Positions 45,889 through 56,695 are shown, counted from the stretch's first letter. The stretch is DNA of 64,000 bases from Tricholoma matsutake (GCA_026075535.2 AP026548.1:1550001-1614000), one strand, 5' to 3'. Made by a program: numbers and translations. Notes: a model not told the origin generated them from the letters alone.

Positions 45889-46772
45889 ACTCCCGTCACT
45901 TTTAAGCAATGGTAGACAATCTCCTAGCCACTCGACATTTTACTCTATGTCATATTTTCGATCGAAATTCCGATCACTATCCCATTTCGGATCACGGATT
46001 GCCCTTTGTGCATTCAACCCCTAGCAGACGGTCTCTTGCTCCTCGAACCTCAATTTTCTTTCTCTATCTATACCCAACATGATGGAATCTAGCCCTCCCT
46101 CGGTTGCTCCGATCAAACTCTCAGTTCAATATTCTGGCGAGAAACTCGAGAAACTTAAATCAAACTACAAAGAATGGTGTGAGGAAATTACCATCGCCCT
46201 TTCACTAAATGGTCTCTATGAATATGTTACTGGCACAATCACTGCACCTGCTACTTCCGAAACTCGTGCGTTAATCAACTGGAATGCCAACTCCCGTCTC
46301 GCATACACATTTCTTGCGTCCAGCATCGTTCCATCCGAACGCCCTTTTATAGACATGGAAAAGGATACAACTGTAAATTGGGAGGCACTCCGTAAACGAC
46401 ACCAGAATGAGGGCCCAGTTCGTCAAGTCCAATTATTACAATTGGCACTCACAATTCAGTGCACCACTGAGACCCCCCTTCCCGAAACAGCCAACAAAAT
46501 TTGCGCCCTCATCGATTGCACATTTGCTACAGTACTTTACAGTCCCCCACCTGTCCTAGTGGACTCTGACCGGACTGACTGGAGTCCACTGGAGTCCGAG
46601 TGGAGTCCAATTGAACTACACTAAGTCATGTAGAGTTCAATTGCCCATTGGAGTCCAACTGGAGTCCAAGTGGAATGCATTTCAACCAAATGATAAGTCA
46701 ATTAGATATGAGCTCAAAGGACTTCGGAGTTGGTGAATTTCATAAAGTACCCACAAAATAAATTTGTGTACT

Positions 46773-46855
46773 GCAGGAATTGAACTCAAGACCTCACCAT
46801 AAGGAATCACATGACAAACCAAACAAGTGTGCTCAACCACTTGAGCCACAGGAGA
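46773..46855 (-). other. tRNA-like Pol III module (TRH-4, 5' side)
   Basis: Minus strand: box A TGGCTCAAGTGG and exact box B AGTTCAATTCC. Outward-facing. Confidence 0.68.
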
Positions 46856-47724
46856 TTTATTAGGGTTCAATATAAGGTTTACTTATGACTCAACTTTTCA
46901 TATTCTTCGAGGAGGCATTTTTCAAACAATTAAGATCAAAAAATTTTAATTAGCCACATCCCTCATGTAGGACACAAGGGAGTGGGTATAATATAATAAT
47001 AAACAAAAAAAAACCCCTCTTGCATCTTGTGAGAGGGGGGGGATTATTACTATGTACATAAAAAACTAAACCCCTCGTGTTCGGCACGAGGAGGGGATTC
47101 ATAAGTACTACAATATATATACCCCTCGCATTCGGTGCAAGGGGGGAGCAGAGATAAATTGAAAATAATAAAGACCTCCCCATGCAAAATGCGGGGGAGG
47201 GGGGGTTGGGGGATGCGGTCTGGGGTGGGTGTCGTCGCCCACCCCTCCTCGCATGCGTCTGTCGCCATAGCAAGCCGCACCCATCATCCACCCTACGAGC
47301 AGAGGCTCGTAGGCGTGGGGATGGGTGCCGTGATTGTCATAACCCTGGTGTACCCGCCATCCACCTGACGAGCAGGTGCTCATCGGCGTGGGGTGGGTGT
47401 GTTGTCAGTTTTGTGGGTCTCCTAGTTTGGAGGGGTTGGGGGGAGTGGTCAGTGATGTGGCATGCAAGGGAGGGGGTAGGTGGGTGCTTACCAGGTGGGT
47501 ATCCTGCTCCGCAGGTCTCCTGGTACCCCTCTGCCATCTCCTATCCTTTATCAACACCCTCACATCCCGTTTGGACAGGGAGGAGGGGGCTGGCATGGGT
47601 GTTGTTGGGTCTGGGTCGTTCTGGGTCCTGGTGCTGGTAGGCGGCGTCATCATTGTTGTCGTCGACTGCACACACTCACGATCCACCCTACGAGCAGGGG
47701 CTCATAGGCGTGGGGTGGGTGTGT

Positions 47725-48172
47725 TGGCTCGTTTGTGGGTGGTGGTGTCGTTACTAGTAGATTATAACCTAGAAAACTCAAAAAACAAGTTAGTTAGTTG
47801 ATAAAAACAAAAACCAAACAAAAAAACTTATGTAGGGCCCAAACGACGCGATCTGCATCGTTTGGGCCTGCGTTGGCTCGTTTGTGGGTGGTGGTGTCGT
47901 TACTAGTAGATTATAACCTAGAAAACTAAAAAAACGAGTTAGTTAGTTTATAAAAACAAAAACCAAATGAAAAAAACTTACGTAGGGCCCAAACGACGCA
48001 ATCTGCATCGTTTGGGCCCGCGTTGGCTCGTTTGTGAGTGGTGGCATCATTCCAGTAGATTATAACCTAGAAAACTAAAAAAACAGGTTAGTTAGTTTAT
48101 AAAAACAAAAAGCAAACGAAAAAAAAACTTATGTAGGGCCCAAACAACGCGATCTGCATTGTTTGGGCCCGC
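47725..48172 (+). repeat. three 150-bp hairpin units in TRH-4
   Basis: Units start at hairpins 47834, 47984 and 48135 (spacing 150-151 bp). Each hairpin reads AGGGCCCAAACRACGC, a short loop TCTGCA, and the complementary arm. Between them lie TAGATTATAACCTAGAAAAC and TTATAAAAACAAAAA blocks. Confidence 0.82.
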
Positions 48173-48420
48173 ATTCCATCCATTCGGCTTGTTTGCAGGT
48201 GGTGGTGATGGCGGATTGGGCGTGGGAGTGGTGGCAGTGGGTGTCCATGCAGTGGTGGTGGTGGTAGAGAGAGGAGGGAAGGAGGCGGCGTCGATGGTGG
48301 TGGTGGTGGTGGTAGTGGTGGTGAGTGATGAGCTGGCACATTTGATGATGCGGCAATATGCTTTGTCATACACAGCCGCACCATGGTACCTAATGCAAGT
48401 AGATGATGCCTCACACAAGG

Positions 48421-48500
48421 TACTGTGCTGTAACGGTTATATTATGCATCATGATTGATTACATAAGCAACCTACAGAGATCTGGGTTCAATTCCTTTTC
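48421..48500 (+). other. tRNA-like Pol III module (TRH-4, 3' side)
   Basis: Degenerate box A (TGCTGTAACGG), perfect box B GGTTCAATTCC at 48486-48496 and a T-run after it. Outward-facing; 5' part differs from the minus module, so the two ends derive from different tRNA-like heads. Confidence 0.6.
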
Positions 48501-49681
48501 TTACACACTTTTTCAGCGGAATCCGACTGGACTCCACTCGGAATCTGACTGGACTCCACTCGGACTCCAACTGGACTCCAACTGGACTCCAACTGGACTC
48601 CAACTGGACTCCATTGGACTCCACTGGACCAGTCTGAGTGGAATCCGGTGTTTGAGTGGATTCCACTTGGAGTCCAGTTGGACTGGACTGGGACTGGACT
48701 GGCAACTTTGCAGGCAGTTGGCTGGTGAACAGTCCTGGTGGACTCCAGTTGGAGTCCGATGGGAAAGGTGGGGGAGTGTAAAGACCTTGTTTGCTATGGG
48801 GGATATTAAACCCGACCTCCTTTGCTGTATTGCTCTTTTGAACTCCCTCACCGACAATTTCCCTCATGCGCGTTCCATCATTTCTTGTGACATCGCCGCC
48901 TCCATGAAGGAATCCCCTTACACATCAAAGGATATCCACTTATTTTTGGAAAATGAACAATCCCTTCTCAAGAACGACCACCGCACGGACTCCCGATCAT
49001 CCGTGGCTCTCACTGCACATGTTAAATCAACAAAGCTGTCCAACGGACTCGTTTGTGGGAATCCCATTTGCAAGAAAATGGGACATTCGACCAAATATTG
49101 CATTAAGGCAGGGGGAGGAATGGCTGGGAAGACGATTGAAGAGTCTGTGGCAGCGCAGAAAGCAGCTCAGGACAAAGGGAAGAGGGGCAATAATTCATAC
49201 AACTCTAATCCAAGGGTCCCAATTACTGTGAAAGATGTTAACAGACGCGCCTTCACGGTTATGGTGGATTCCGAACCTGCAAAGCCCCAACCCGACACTT
49301 ATACCCTGTTCGCTGGACTCGCTAGTGACCTGCTTCCCGCAGCGTCGATTGAGGAGGTGGAATATGAGGGTTGGCTTGTCATTGAGGAGGAGGCGACAAC
49401 AACCATTGACTGGACCTGCAACATCTCAACCCCTGGGGAAGACGCATTCACTGTCGAACCACTTAACCAAACTCGACACTCCCAGGTTTCCCTTATCAAT
49501 TTTCCTTTTATTATTGATACAGGTGCAACAGTCCACATCTCACCAGACAAGGCTGACTTCCTTACCCTTCGTCCAATCTTGCCCCGCCCTGTGAAAGGTG
49601 TTGGGGGATCCTCCATTATCGCTATAGGAGTCAGCAACATAAGACTACACATAGCTCGAGGCGCATCAATCATATTATGTA

Positions 49682-50323
49682 ATGCTCTACATCCCAAATG
49701 CGGCAGTCCAACTTATCTCGGTCAGTTCCCTCACCATTGACTCAAATGCTGTGGCACATTTCGATAATTCCTTGTGCTGGGTCACGGATAAATCCACCGG
49801 AGCAGTTATTGCCCATGGAATCCTACTTCCCAACAAGAAACTATATTCACTCAACCTGCACTCAGCTGCTGCTGACCACGCATTCACTGTCCACAAGTCC
49901 CCTGATCTAGAAACTTGGCACCGCCGTCTTGGCCATGCAAACTATCAATCCCTTTGGGATATGGCCAAAAAGGGTACACTCACAGGTGTGCCCATCGTCT
50001 CCACATCTAGACCACCCAAATGTGAATCTTGTGTTCTTGGCAAACAGACAAAGACACCGGTTCCAAAGAAGTGTGTGGAGGGGATAGGTCATAAGGCAAT
50101 GCAGAAGTTGGAAAAAGTTTGGGTGGATTTATCGGGTCCACATGGAGTCAAATCTTGTACCGGAAATTCTTATGTTATGGATATCGTCGATGATTATACA
50201 TCTTTTCCGTGGTCGATACCACTTCATAACAAAGACGACTCGTTCCCTGAACTAAAAGCTTGGGAATTAGCCCAGGAAAATGAAAATCTACATCACAGAC
50301 AACAGAGAATTAAAATCTCATGA
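49682..50323 (+). pseudogene. Copia-2 integrase N-terminal half
   Basis: LISVSSLTIDSNAV, LETWHRRLGHANYQSL and CESCVLGKQTK (HHCC), VWVDLSGPHG with first Asp, VDDYTSF. Runs to a frameshift near 50278, where a short piece before the second Asp motif is missing. Confidence 0.85.
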
Positions 50324-52100
50324 GATGGAAGCTTGGCTTGAAACATGGGGAACAGAACAACAATTTACAGCCCCGTACACTTCAGCCCATATTGGGCATG
50401 TCGAACACATGCATCGTACCCTTATGGCTAAGGCTCACACTATGCAAATTTATTCAGGTTTACCAGCTTACCTTTGGGATGAATTTTACCTAATGGCCTC
50501 TCATTTACACGCCAAAACCACCATGCAATCACTTCAAGGGTGCACGCCTTGGGAACTCTGGCATGAACGCAAGCCTGATTATTTGTACATGCATGAGATC
50601 GGTTGCCATGCTTTTGTTCTCATCCCAAAGAAGAATAATCCAAAGATTTTCGAATGGTCAATTGAATGTGTACTTATTGGATATGACCCGAAGTCCAAGT
50701 CCTACCAATGCTATAATTGGGCCACAAGGAAAGTCCACAGTTCTTATCACGTCCACTTCCTTGAAAGCCATGAAGGACATATCCCACCCGCCCCACTACC
50801 CTCGGAAGACATCATTGAGGAACCTACTCGGGATGAACCCACTTTCACCCTCTTACCCACAAACAACAATGAGGACAATGAATCATTCCACCCGCCGGAC
50901 ACTGCTGAGTCGGACGACCCCGTCGGAGACAAACAAGATACATTTACTCCCACCCTCTCACATTGCTCATCCCACGTACCTATCCCCACTGAGAAACATC
51001 TGAATGGTGGGCCAACCACCACTAGAACTACAGCAGCTGTTCAAGAATCTCGAAACAGTGCCACCCGAGTTAAAGAAGCCCACCGTGAACGCAGAGCTGC
51101 CACTATTGCCACCCGATCAGGGAATCCCAATCATATACCCAATTCGACCATCGATCATGATCATGACATCATTGATGAAGTACATCAATCATTCGACAAT
51201 CTTGATCTGGGCGATCAGGCACATCAACTCCAGGCCTTAATTTCGGAGATGACAGATTTTGATCCTGAGTTGCTTCAATTTGAGGATGAACCCAAAACTT
51301 GGGAAGAGGCAAAGAATTTGGGGGACACAGAGCAATGGCAGGCAGGATATATGGACAAATTGAAATCCCTAAAGGACATGGGAGTTTATAAACTTATTCC
51401 CAGGGGTGATGTACCTCAAGGTAAACGGATTTGTAGAGGCCAACCAGTTTTCCATATCAAACGCGATGAAAGTGGTCATGCTGTGAGGTGGAAAGTTCGA
51501 CTTGTTTTTCGAGGCTTTGAACAAATATATGGTAGGGACTATACAAAGACGACCTCACCTACTGCGCGCATGGAATCTTGGCAGATCTTGCTTCACATAG
51601 CTGCTTCTCTGGGATGGGATGCCCAGCAGATCAACATCAAAACTGCCTTCCTCTATGGGATACTTCCCGATGATGAGGTCCAGTACATGCAACAACCTGA
51701 AGGTTTTGAAGAGTCAGGCCATGAGGACTGGGTCTGGCAGCTTCAGCATGGGTTATATGGCATGAAACAGAGCAGACAGATATGGAACCAAACCCTTAAC
51801 ACTCAAATGATTACCTGGGGGTTTACACGCCTTACTTGTGAGTCTTGCATTTATTACAGGAAATTGGACACGGGTATTATTATTGCTGCGGTACATGTCG
51901 ACGATTACTTGTCTATTGCCGACTCCAAGGACAAGAATGAACACTTCAAAAATCAAATGCGTGAAGTGTGGACAATCTCTGAGCTTGGCACCGCCCGCTT
52001 CATTGTTGGTATTGCAGTTACCTGGGATCGACATCTGCGCATGGTTGGGCTTTCTCAAACTGCCCTCATTGATAAAATTGTCGACCAATTTGGCCAATGA
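50280..52100 (+). pseudogene. Copia-2 integrase C half and reverse transcriptase
   Basis: Begins YITDNRELKSHEM, where Gly of DNGE has become Arg; VEHMHRTLMAKAH carries the catalytic Glu. Then CTPWELWHERKPD, an acidic linker, and RT: TWEEAKN, WKVRLVFRGFEQIYG, INIKTAFLYGILPDDEVQY, GLYGMKQSRQIW and VHVDDYLSIA (catalytic Asp pair retained). Ends at TGA 52098. Confidence 0.9.
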
Positions 52101-52862
52101 GACACAACCCCGGTTTCCGCCCCCCTTGAGCCCAGTATCAAATTACGGTGTGTGAACCAACAGAATATGTCCACAGACAATCTGTCACAACTCCACAAAT
52201 TACCCTATCGTTCCCTCGTTGGATGTCTTCTTTACCTAGCCATTTCCACACATCCCAACATCTCATACGCTGTACAACAATTATCCCAATACCTTGACAG
52301 TTATTCTTTTGAACACTGGAGTGCAGCAACACAACTAGTGCAATATTTAAAGGGGACCCGGGATCTTAAACTCTACCTGGGTGGAGACAATCCTATTTCC
52401 CTTCATGCGTTCAGCGACTCTGACTGGGCCAATTGCCTTGATACACGTCGAAGCATTGGAGGGTATACTTGCAACCTCGGATCCGGAGCCCTTTCTTGGA
52501 CTGCCAGGAAACAAAAAGTTGTTGCAGTATCCTCCTGCAAAGCAGAATATGTCGCTGCTTTTGAGACCGTGAAGGAATGTATCTGGATATGTGCACTACT
52601 CAATGCTATAGGACACCCACAGCCCTCCCCCACAACCATTCTTTGCGATAACACAGCTACCAAGACACTATCCGAGGACCCTTTGCTTCACTCAAGGGTC
52701 AAACACGTCAATATCAAATACCATTTCCTTCACGAACAAGTTCAATCCGGTGCCTTACAGCTACAATATGTCAATACCAAGGATAACGTTGCGGATTTAT
52801 TCACAAAAGCACTGGACGTCAAACAATTCACATATTTGCGCTCGTTCTTAGGCCTACCCTAA
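52101..52862 (+). pseudogene. Copia-2 RT end and RNase H
   Basis: In frame after the TGA: YRSLVGCLLYLAI, HPNISYAVQQLSQYL, FSDSDWANC, SSCKAEYVA (Glu retained), LCDNTATK, KHVNIKYHFLHEQV, NVADLFTKAL. Typical copia C-terminus; TAA at 52860. Confidence 0.9.
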
Positions 52863-52903
52863 TTTGATTCCATGTGAGGAGGAGTGTTCCCGGTGAGGAG
52901 GAG

Positions 52904-53248
52904 TGTTGAGATATACACCATGAACGGGTATCGTCATATCCGATGATGTGTTCATTTGATCCCATCACCGACATCCCTTTATGGCATGTTGGCATTATCA
53001 ACAAGTCTTTTGGCATGTCCCCTTTATACTCGTCTTTTGGTTACCTTTATGACTTCTAGTATATATACCCCACAATATTAGTTAGACACCTCAGTCAATT
53101 ATACATTGACTGAGGTGAGTAACGTTCCATAGAACCTTACATACAGGATTATTAATAGTACCGTAGTCTATTCTTATCTAGGTACTATTCGCTCGTATTC
53201 AATTATACATCAACTGAGTCTATTCTTATCTAGGATTGATTCTCTACA
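52904..53248 (+). repeat. Copia-2 3' LTR
   Basis: 345 bp preceded by a purine-rich GAGGAGGAG tract; TSD ATTGC follows. Confidence 0.92.
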
Positions 53249-53253
53249 ATTGC

Positions 53254-54849
53254 CTTTGTCATTTTTGCATTCTATGGAACAAACACCCCTCTTTCTTCCC
53301 TGGCTCTCTGATTAATAGCATGTCGTGTCATGTTGAGCTACCTTCGAGTTATTGCCTTTTTGGGAACACTTGGTTCAACAACCTACCTCTCTAGTGCATG
53401 GCATGGCCTCTCCTGGTATCTGGATGTACTATAGCTCAAGGGAACCTCATAATATATATTACTATGCACTATTCCATATACTACATTGAGAAGCTGAAGC
53501 TCTGTTGGCCTTTGGTGAGTGAGTGTAACCTATCTCAATACATTCACTCTCCATCCCTCTTGTATAGACTCATGGACCATTCTAAGGTGTTAATTCTACT
53601 TACAGCACCTTGGTATGTTTGTCTATACTGCCACTAATGGGTGCTATGAGCTGGCATTGAGTAACAAGGAGATTAGATGAATAGGTGAAGATCCTATCTT
53701 GTAGCCTGAAGTATTGACTATATGGTTGACTTGTAGGCTATAAATCTAGGGTGAGGGACTACCCTAACTGCCCAGAAGGAGTTTTGGACAATAGGAAAGG
53801 TGTGTGACCCATGGTGAGCAAAGTTCACCTCTGTTGATGGGGAAAGCATGCCCTAGTGAGCCAGGATCTCAGTCCCATCCCACTGTACATACATACCTTT
53901 CATTTACTTCATCTATAGACCTGAAAAACAAAGAAATCGAACACTTTTGTGCCATGGATCTAATACAGTAAGCATTCCTCCTCCCCACCCCTAGTTTGCT
54001 TTTCTGACTATCTTATCCTATCTAGATTTGATAGTAGGCTCACCACATCGTTTATAAGGTCTCTATGATGCATCTGTAATGCTCATTTATTCAGTGGGAT
54101 GAACAGGAGAGCTGGTGAGTCACTATCTCTCATATCATACTCACACATAGTTTTACATCCACCCACTGGCTCCCTAGTCTCTATACCTGGCATACCACTC
54201 TACATGGTACCCTTACACAGTTTTGGCAGCACATGTTTGGTCATGATCCACATGCCAGCCCAGCAGTGGGTACCCTCGCCTCCCCTACTTTTTCACTTTT
54301 TCCCACTGTAGTCATTGCCTTATAGCTAGAGTACTTATCCCCATCATGTACATAGATCTTGACATGATTTTATTGGCCTGGAAATCAAGGGAGAGCATCA
54401 TGCATGAGTACAAATGATAATCTCTCATTTTCACTTAAAGAAGGTAGTGCTCAGGCTCTAGCAGGCTTATAGGGGCAGATAAAGTGGAAAGGATGGCATG
54501 TATTCATTCTATGTACACATACAGTTAATGTAAGCAAAAGAAACCAAGGGAAATGGGGCAGAATGAAGGAAATAGTGAGCTTACTGTCAGTGGCAGTGAG
54601 CACGACGTTAGCCGATGTGGGCTGACAGTGATTGATGGCTTTGATCATGATGGCATGTGAGCAAATGTTCGGGACAGTAGCTGACGATGTCTGCTGCAGA
54701 TGTTATCTCACATGTAATCCTTATCTATTCACACAATATTACATAATAACTGTGCACAAAAGTCAACTGCCAATCAAGCACGAGTCAACTGAGAGTCAAC
54801 TGAGAGTCAACTATGAGTCAACTGCCTCGAGGTTTGCCCCTTGTGTTAA
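53254..54849. repeat. right arm of hAT-like foldback
   Basis: Reverse complement of 45378-45180 and 39497-38564 with only small changes. 54219-54656 is absent from the left arm (insertion here or deletion there; no TSD evident). Near 54780-54830 GAGTCAACT is repeated four times against two in the left arm. Confidence 0.82.
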
Positions 54850-55185
54850 CAGCAATGATCTCACAGTTTTTGAAGGCATTACATATGTAAACTTCTTTGA
54901 TTTGGAGTTTGAGTTTGAACCATGGTCGTCACATGCATGTTGTCAACTGTCATTTACAATGATGACCCAAACTGGTAACCAATTGATATGTACATTACTT
55001 TGTAACAACTTTGGGTGAACAAGCCTAGTAACTAAGTAACTCCTATCTCCAGCTTGTCAACTTCCCAAACTAGAGCTGTCAGAGTTGTCATGTGATAGGT
55101 ACATATCACATGACTTGGTAAATTACCAGTAAAAAATAGGTAAAAAATGGGTCGGTAAAAAATATGAATTTTTTACGCAACCCTA
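54850..55185. other. unpaired end of hAT-like foldback
   Basis: About 330 bases that do not match the left end except in the terminal AT-rich TIR zone, which has GGTAAATTAC-type iterons in both ends. No gene. Confidence 0.6.
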
Positions 55186-55224
55186 GGGAGAAGTCGATAT
55201 TTGGCGCACATGATAACTTTAGGG

Positions 55225-55619
55225 CGCCCCCGAAGTATCATCAAATTTCAAAATTTCAATACAAAGTTTGTAACTGATCAATAATAGTTTGTAATGAAAC
55301 TATCAATAACAGTTTGTAATGGATTTACTGCAGGTTACCGGTAATTTAGATAGCCAGATGAAAAATTTCCTTTTATACTCGAAATCCACATCTCGGCTCA
55401 TTTTTCAGTCCCATGGTTAGTAAAGTCAGTAATTTTTGTAATGGTTGCACAGAACTTACTGACCATGGGGAAAAAGAAACTGTTTTCTTATACCACTGAA
55501 TTTTTCCTCAATTCCCGGTATGAAGAATGAGTCTTACTTAACCTTGTTAAGGACTCGTAACTTTGTTAAGGACTCGTAACTTTGTTAAGGACTCATAACT
55601 TTGTTAAGGACTTGTAATG
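55225..55619 (+). repeat. intergenic remnant with 19-bp tandem repeat
   Basis: No gene. At 55537-55617 the 19-bp unit GTTAAGGACTCGTAACTTT is repeated about four times; the CG decays in successive units to CA and TG. A palindromic ...CTTACTGACCATGG / CCATGGTTAGTAAAG pair lies at 55413-55470. Confidence 0.7.
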
Positions 55620-56167
55620 TATTCTGGTAACATCACTTTTAAGTGTGTCAAGGCACTCTGATGTGTCTAAGGCAAGGCAGGGGTAGGGGTATACCCTTGT
55701 GTTTTTGGGCTAAGGGTATGAGGGGTAAGGGTAGGGGTTTGGAAGTTCATACCCTTGCATACCCCTGTACCCTTAGTAAGGGTACAGGGGTATGCCAGGG
55801 GTATGCTTATGTAAGAATATCATTTAATTTTTTCAGCTACAAAGGCTCATATTCAAAATTTTCATCAATTAAATTCAGATTTTGGGATTGTCCAACATGA
55901 TAATGGCTTTCATATGTTAATAAGAGCTATTAATATGTGATATTAATAGTAAATACAATAGTTATCAACACTTTTCAAATGAATTTTGCTCTAAATATGT
56001 TGATTTTGTGCCAAACCCTTGTACCCTTGACAAACTCTCCCATACCCTTGGCAACCCTTATATGTTTCCATACCCTTACCCCTAAGGGTAGGGTGTTCAG
56101 GGGTAGGGGTAAGGGTATGAGATTTGACACCCAGGGGTAATCCCTGCCTCGCCCTAGATGTGTCCAT
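55620..56167 (-). pseudogene. Ty3 copy 2b gag N-terminus, split by a MITE
   Basis: ATG at 56167 (minus) MDTS..., interrupted by the hAT-like MITE, then CLDTLKSDVTR to 55620. The next residues (QIDSLRS) are at 35951. 56168-56321 is the leader between PBS and gag. Confidence 0.7.
55668..56156. mobile_element. hAT-like MITE, 489 bp
   Basis: TIR TAAGGCAAGGCAGGGG and, inverted, TAGGGCGAGGCAGGGA; perfect 8-bp TSD GATGTGTC (55660-55667, 56157-56164). Both ends are loaded with GGGGTAAGGGTA-like iterons in inverse orientation. No ORF of its own. Confidence 0.88.
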
Positions 56168-56321
56168 GGCACTAGGTGGTGCATTAGGTGAAAATGAGCA
56201 ATTACTTAAGGTGGGGGTGTTTGGAACACTGTGTAGGGAGTTGTTTGAGCTCTGGGAGGCATTGTCTACTCTGTACCTGCCTGGTGTTCACAATTCTGAG
56301 CCTTAGGAGAGAATTTTCTAC

Positions 56322-56690
56322 TATAAGGGCAACCTTAGAAGCCACATAATTAGTGGACTAGCAAAGGGAAAACTGAAGAGAAAACTCTAAGGACCCCTTT
56401 GCCAATGCCCAGTATATGTGAAGATTGCAAACCAAATAGTAGCCTAAAAATAGAAAAGGTGGAGATAGGCAGATCGAGGCCACCAAATGACATCACATGG
56501 ATGTCAGAAAGGGTACTCTGCCTCTAAATATAAAACTGTCAATATGCACAAATGTGATAGAAAGGGAAATTAGTAATAAAATAAGGAAAAATCATAGAAA
56601 ATGAAGAATAGGAGGAAATGAAGTGAGGAAAAATATAGGATGAATGTAAAAATAGGAGAAACACATGGGGCACCCCCTAGTCCCCTTACA
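56322..56690 (-). promoter_or_regulatory. 5' LTR of Ty3 copy 2b
   Basis: 369 bp, TGTAAGGGGAC...CCTTATA on the minus strand; TSD ATGTG outside. Lacks about 70 bp present in the other family-2 LTRs. The PBS just beyond (AGAAAATTCT, two bases past the LTR) pairs with the LTR start region apart from one C-to-T change. Confidence 0.82.
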
Positions 56691-56695
56691 ATGTG

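Larger units (their letters stand above)
46531..48788. mobile_element. TRH-4 composite TIR element
   Basis: 2258 bp in Copia-2 gag. Flanks ATTTGCTAC (46522-46530) and GTTTGCTAT (48789-48797) match at 7 of 9 bases. Ends AGTACTTTACAGTCCCCC and, inverted, GGTCTTTACACTCCCCC. Subterminal iterons AACTGGACTCC on both ends. Outward tRNA-like modules at 46773-46855 (minus) and 48421-48500 (plus, perfect box B and TTTTC terminator). Core: five CCCCTCG-type hairpins (46958-47208), three GAGCA hairpins (47290, 47362, 47686), three 150-bp hairpin units. The clearest copy. No transposase. Confidence 0.85.
46079..49740 (+). pseudogene. Copia-2 gag and protease, split by TRH-4
   Basis: ATG 46079; the N-terminal block ends in CALIDCTF at 46530, and resumes from 48798 with DIKPDLLCCIALLNSLTDNF. 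A CCHC-like knuckle (CGNPICKKMGHSTKYC) is near 49058-49105. Protease IIDTGATVHIS near 49510. Reading shifts by one base near 49685. The residues between show typical copia Gag order; the region after the knuckle is longer than usual. Confidence 0.85.
45529..53248 (+). mobile_element. Copia-2, Ty1/copia retrotransposon with TRH-4 inside
   Basis: 7.7 kb (about 5.45 kb without TRH-4 and its TSD). LTRs 45529-45877 and 52904-53248, TSD ATTGC (45524-45528, 53249-53253), PBS GGTTATGGGCC at 45878. LTRs differ by ten substitutions, nine at CpG, and a 4-bp indel. Different family from Copia-1 in sequence. Frameshifts near 49685 and 50278 and a TGA at 52098 inactivate it. Confidence 0.93.
38305..55185. 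mobile_element. hAT-like foldback element containing two copia insertions
   Basis: TIR TAGGGTTGCGTAAAA at both ends with 8-bp TSD GGGAGAAG (38297-38304, 55186-55193). Without copia-1 and copia-2 it is about 3.5 kb: left arm 38564-39497 plus 45180-45378, a short loop, and right arm 53265-54849, which is the reverse complement. The right arm has about 440 bp extra (54219-54656). No transposase ORF; ORFs in the arms mirror each other and are shadows. Confidence 0.82.
22765..56690 (-). mobile_element. Ty3 family 2 copy 2b, expanded to 34 kb by nested insertions
   Basis: Minus-strand Ty3 element inserted in the LINE RT entry with TSD ATGTG (22760-22764, 56691-56695). Right end is the 5' LTR (56322-56690), then gag N-terminus (56167-55620), gag core (35951-35641), protease, RT remnant, integrase and chromodomain (to 32388), and the 3' LTR in two parts (32387-32350 and 23049-22765). 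Nested inside: Helitron, TRH-3, foldback, satellite block, hAT-like foldback with two copia elements, and a hAT-like MITE. LINE reading resumes on both sides. Confidence 0.85.
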
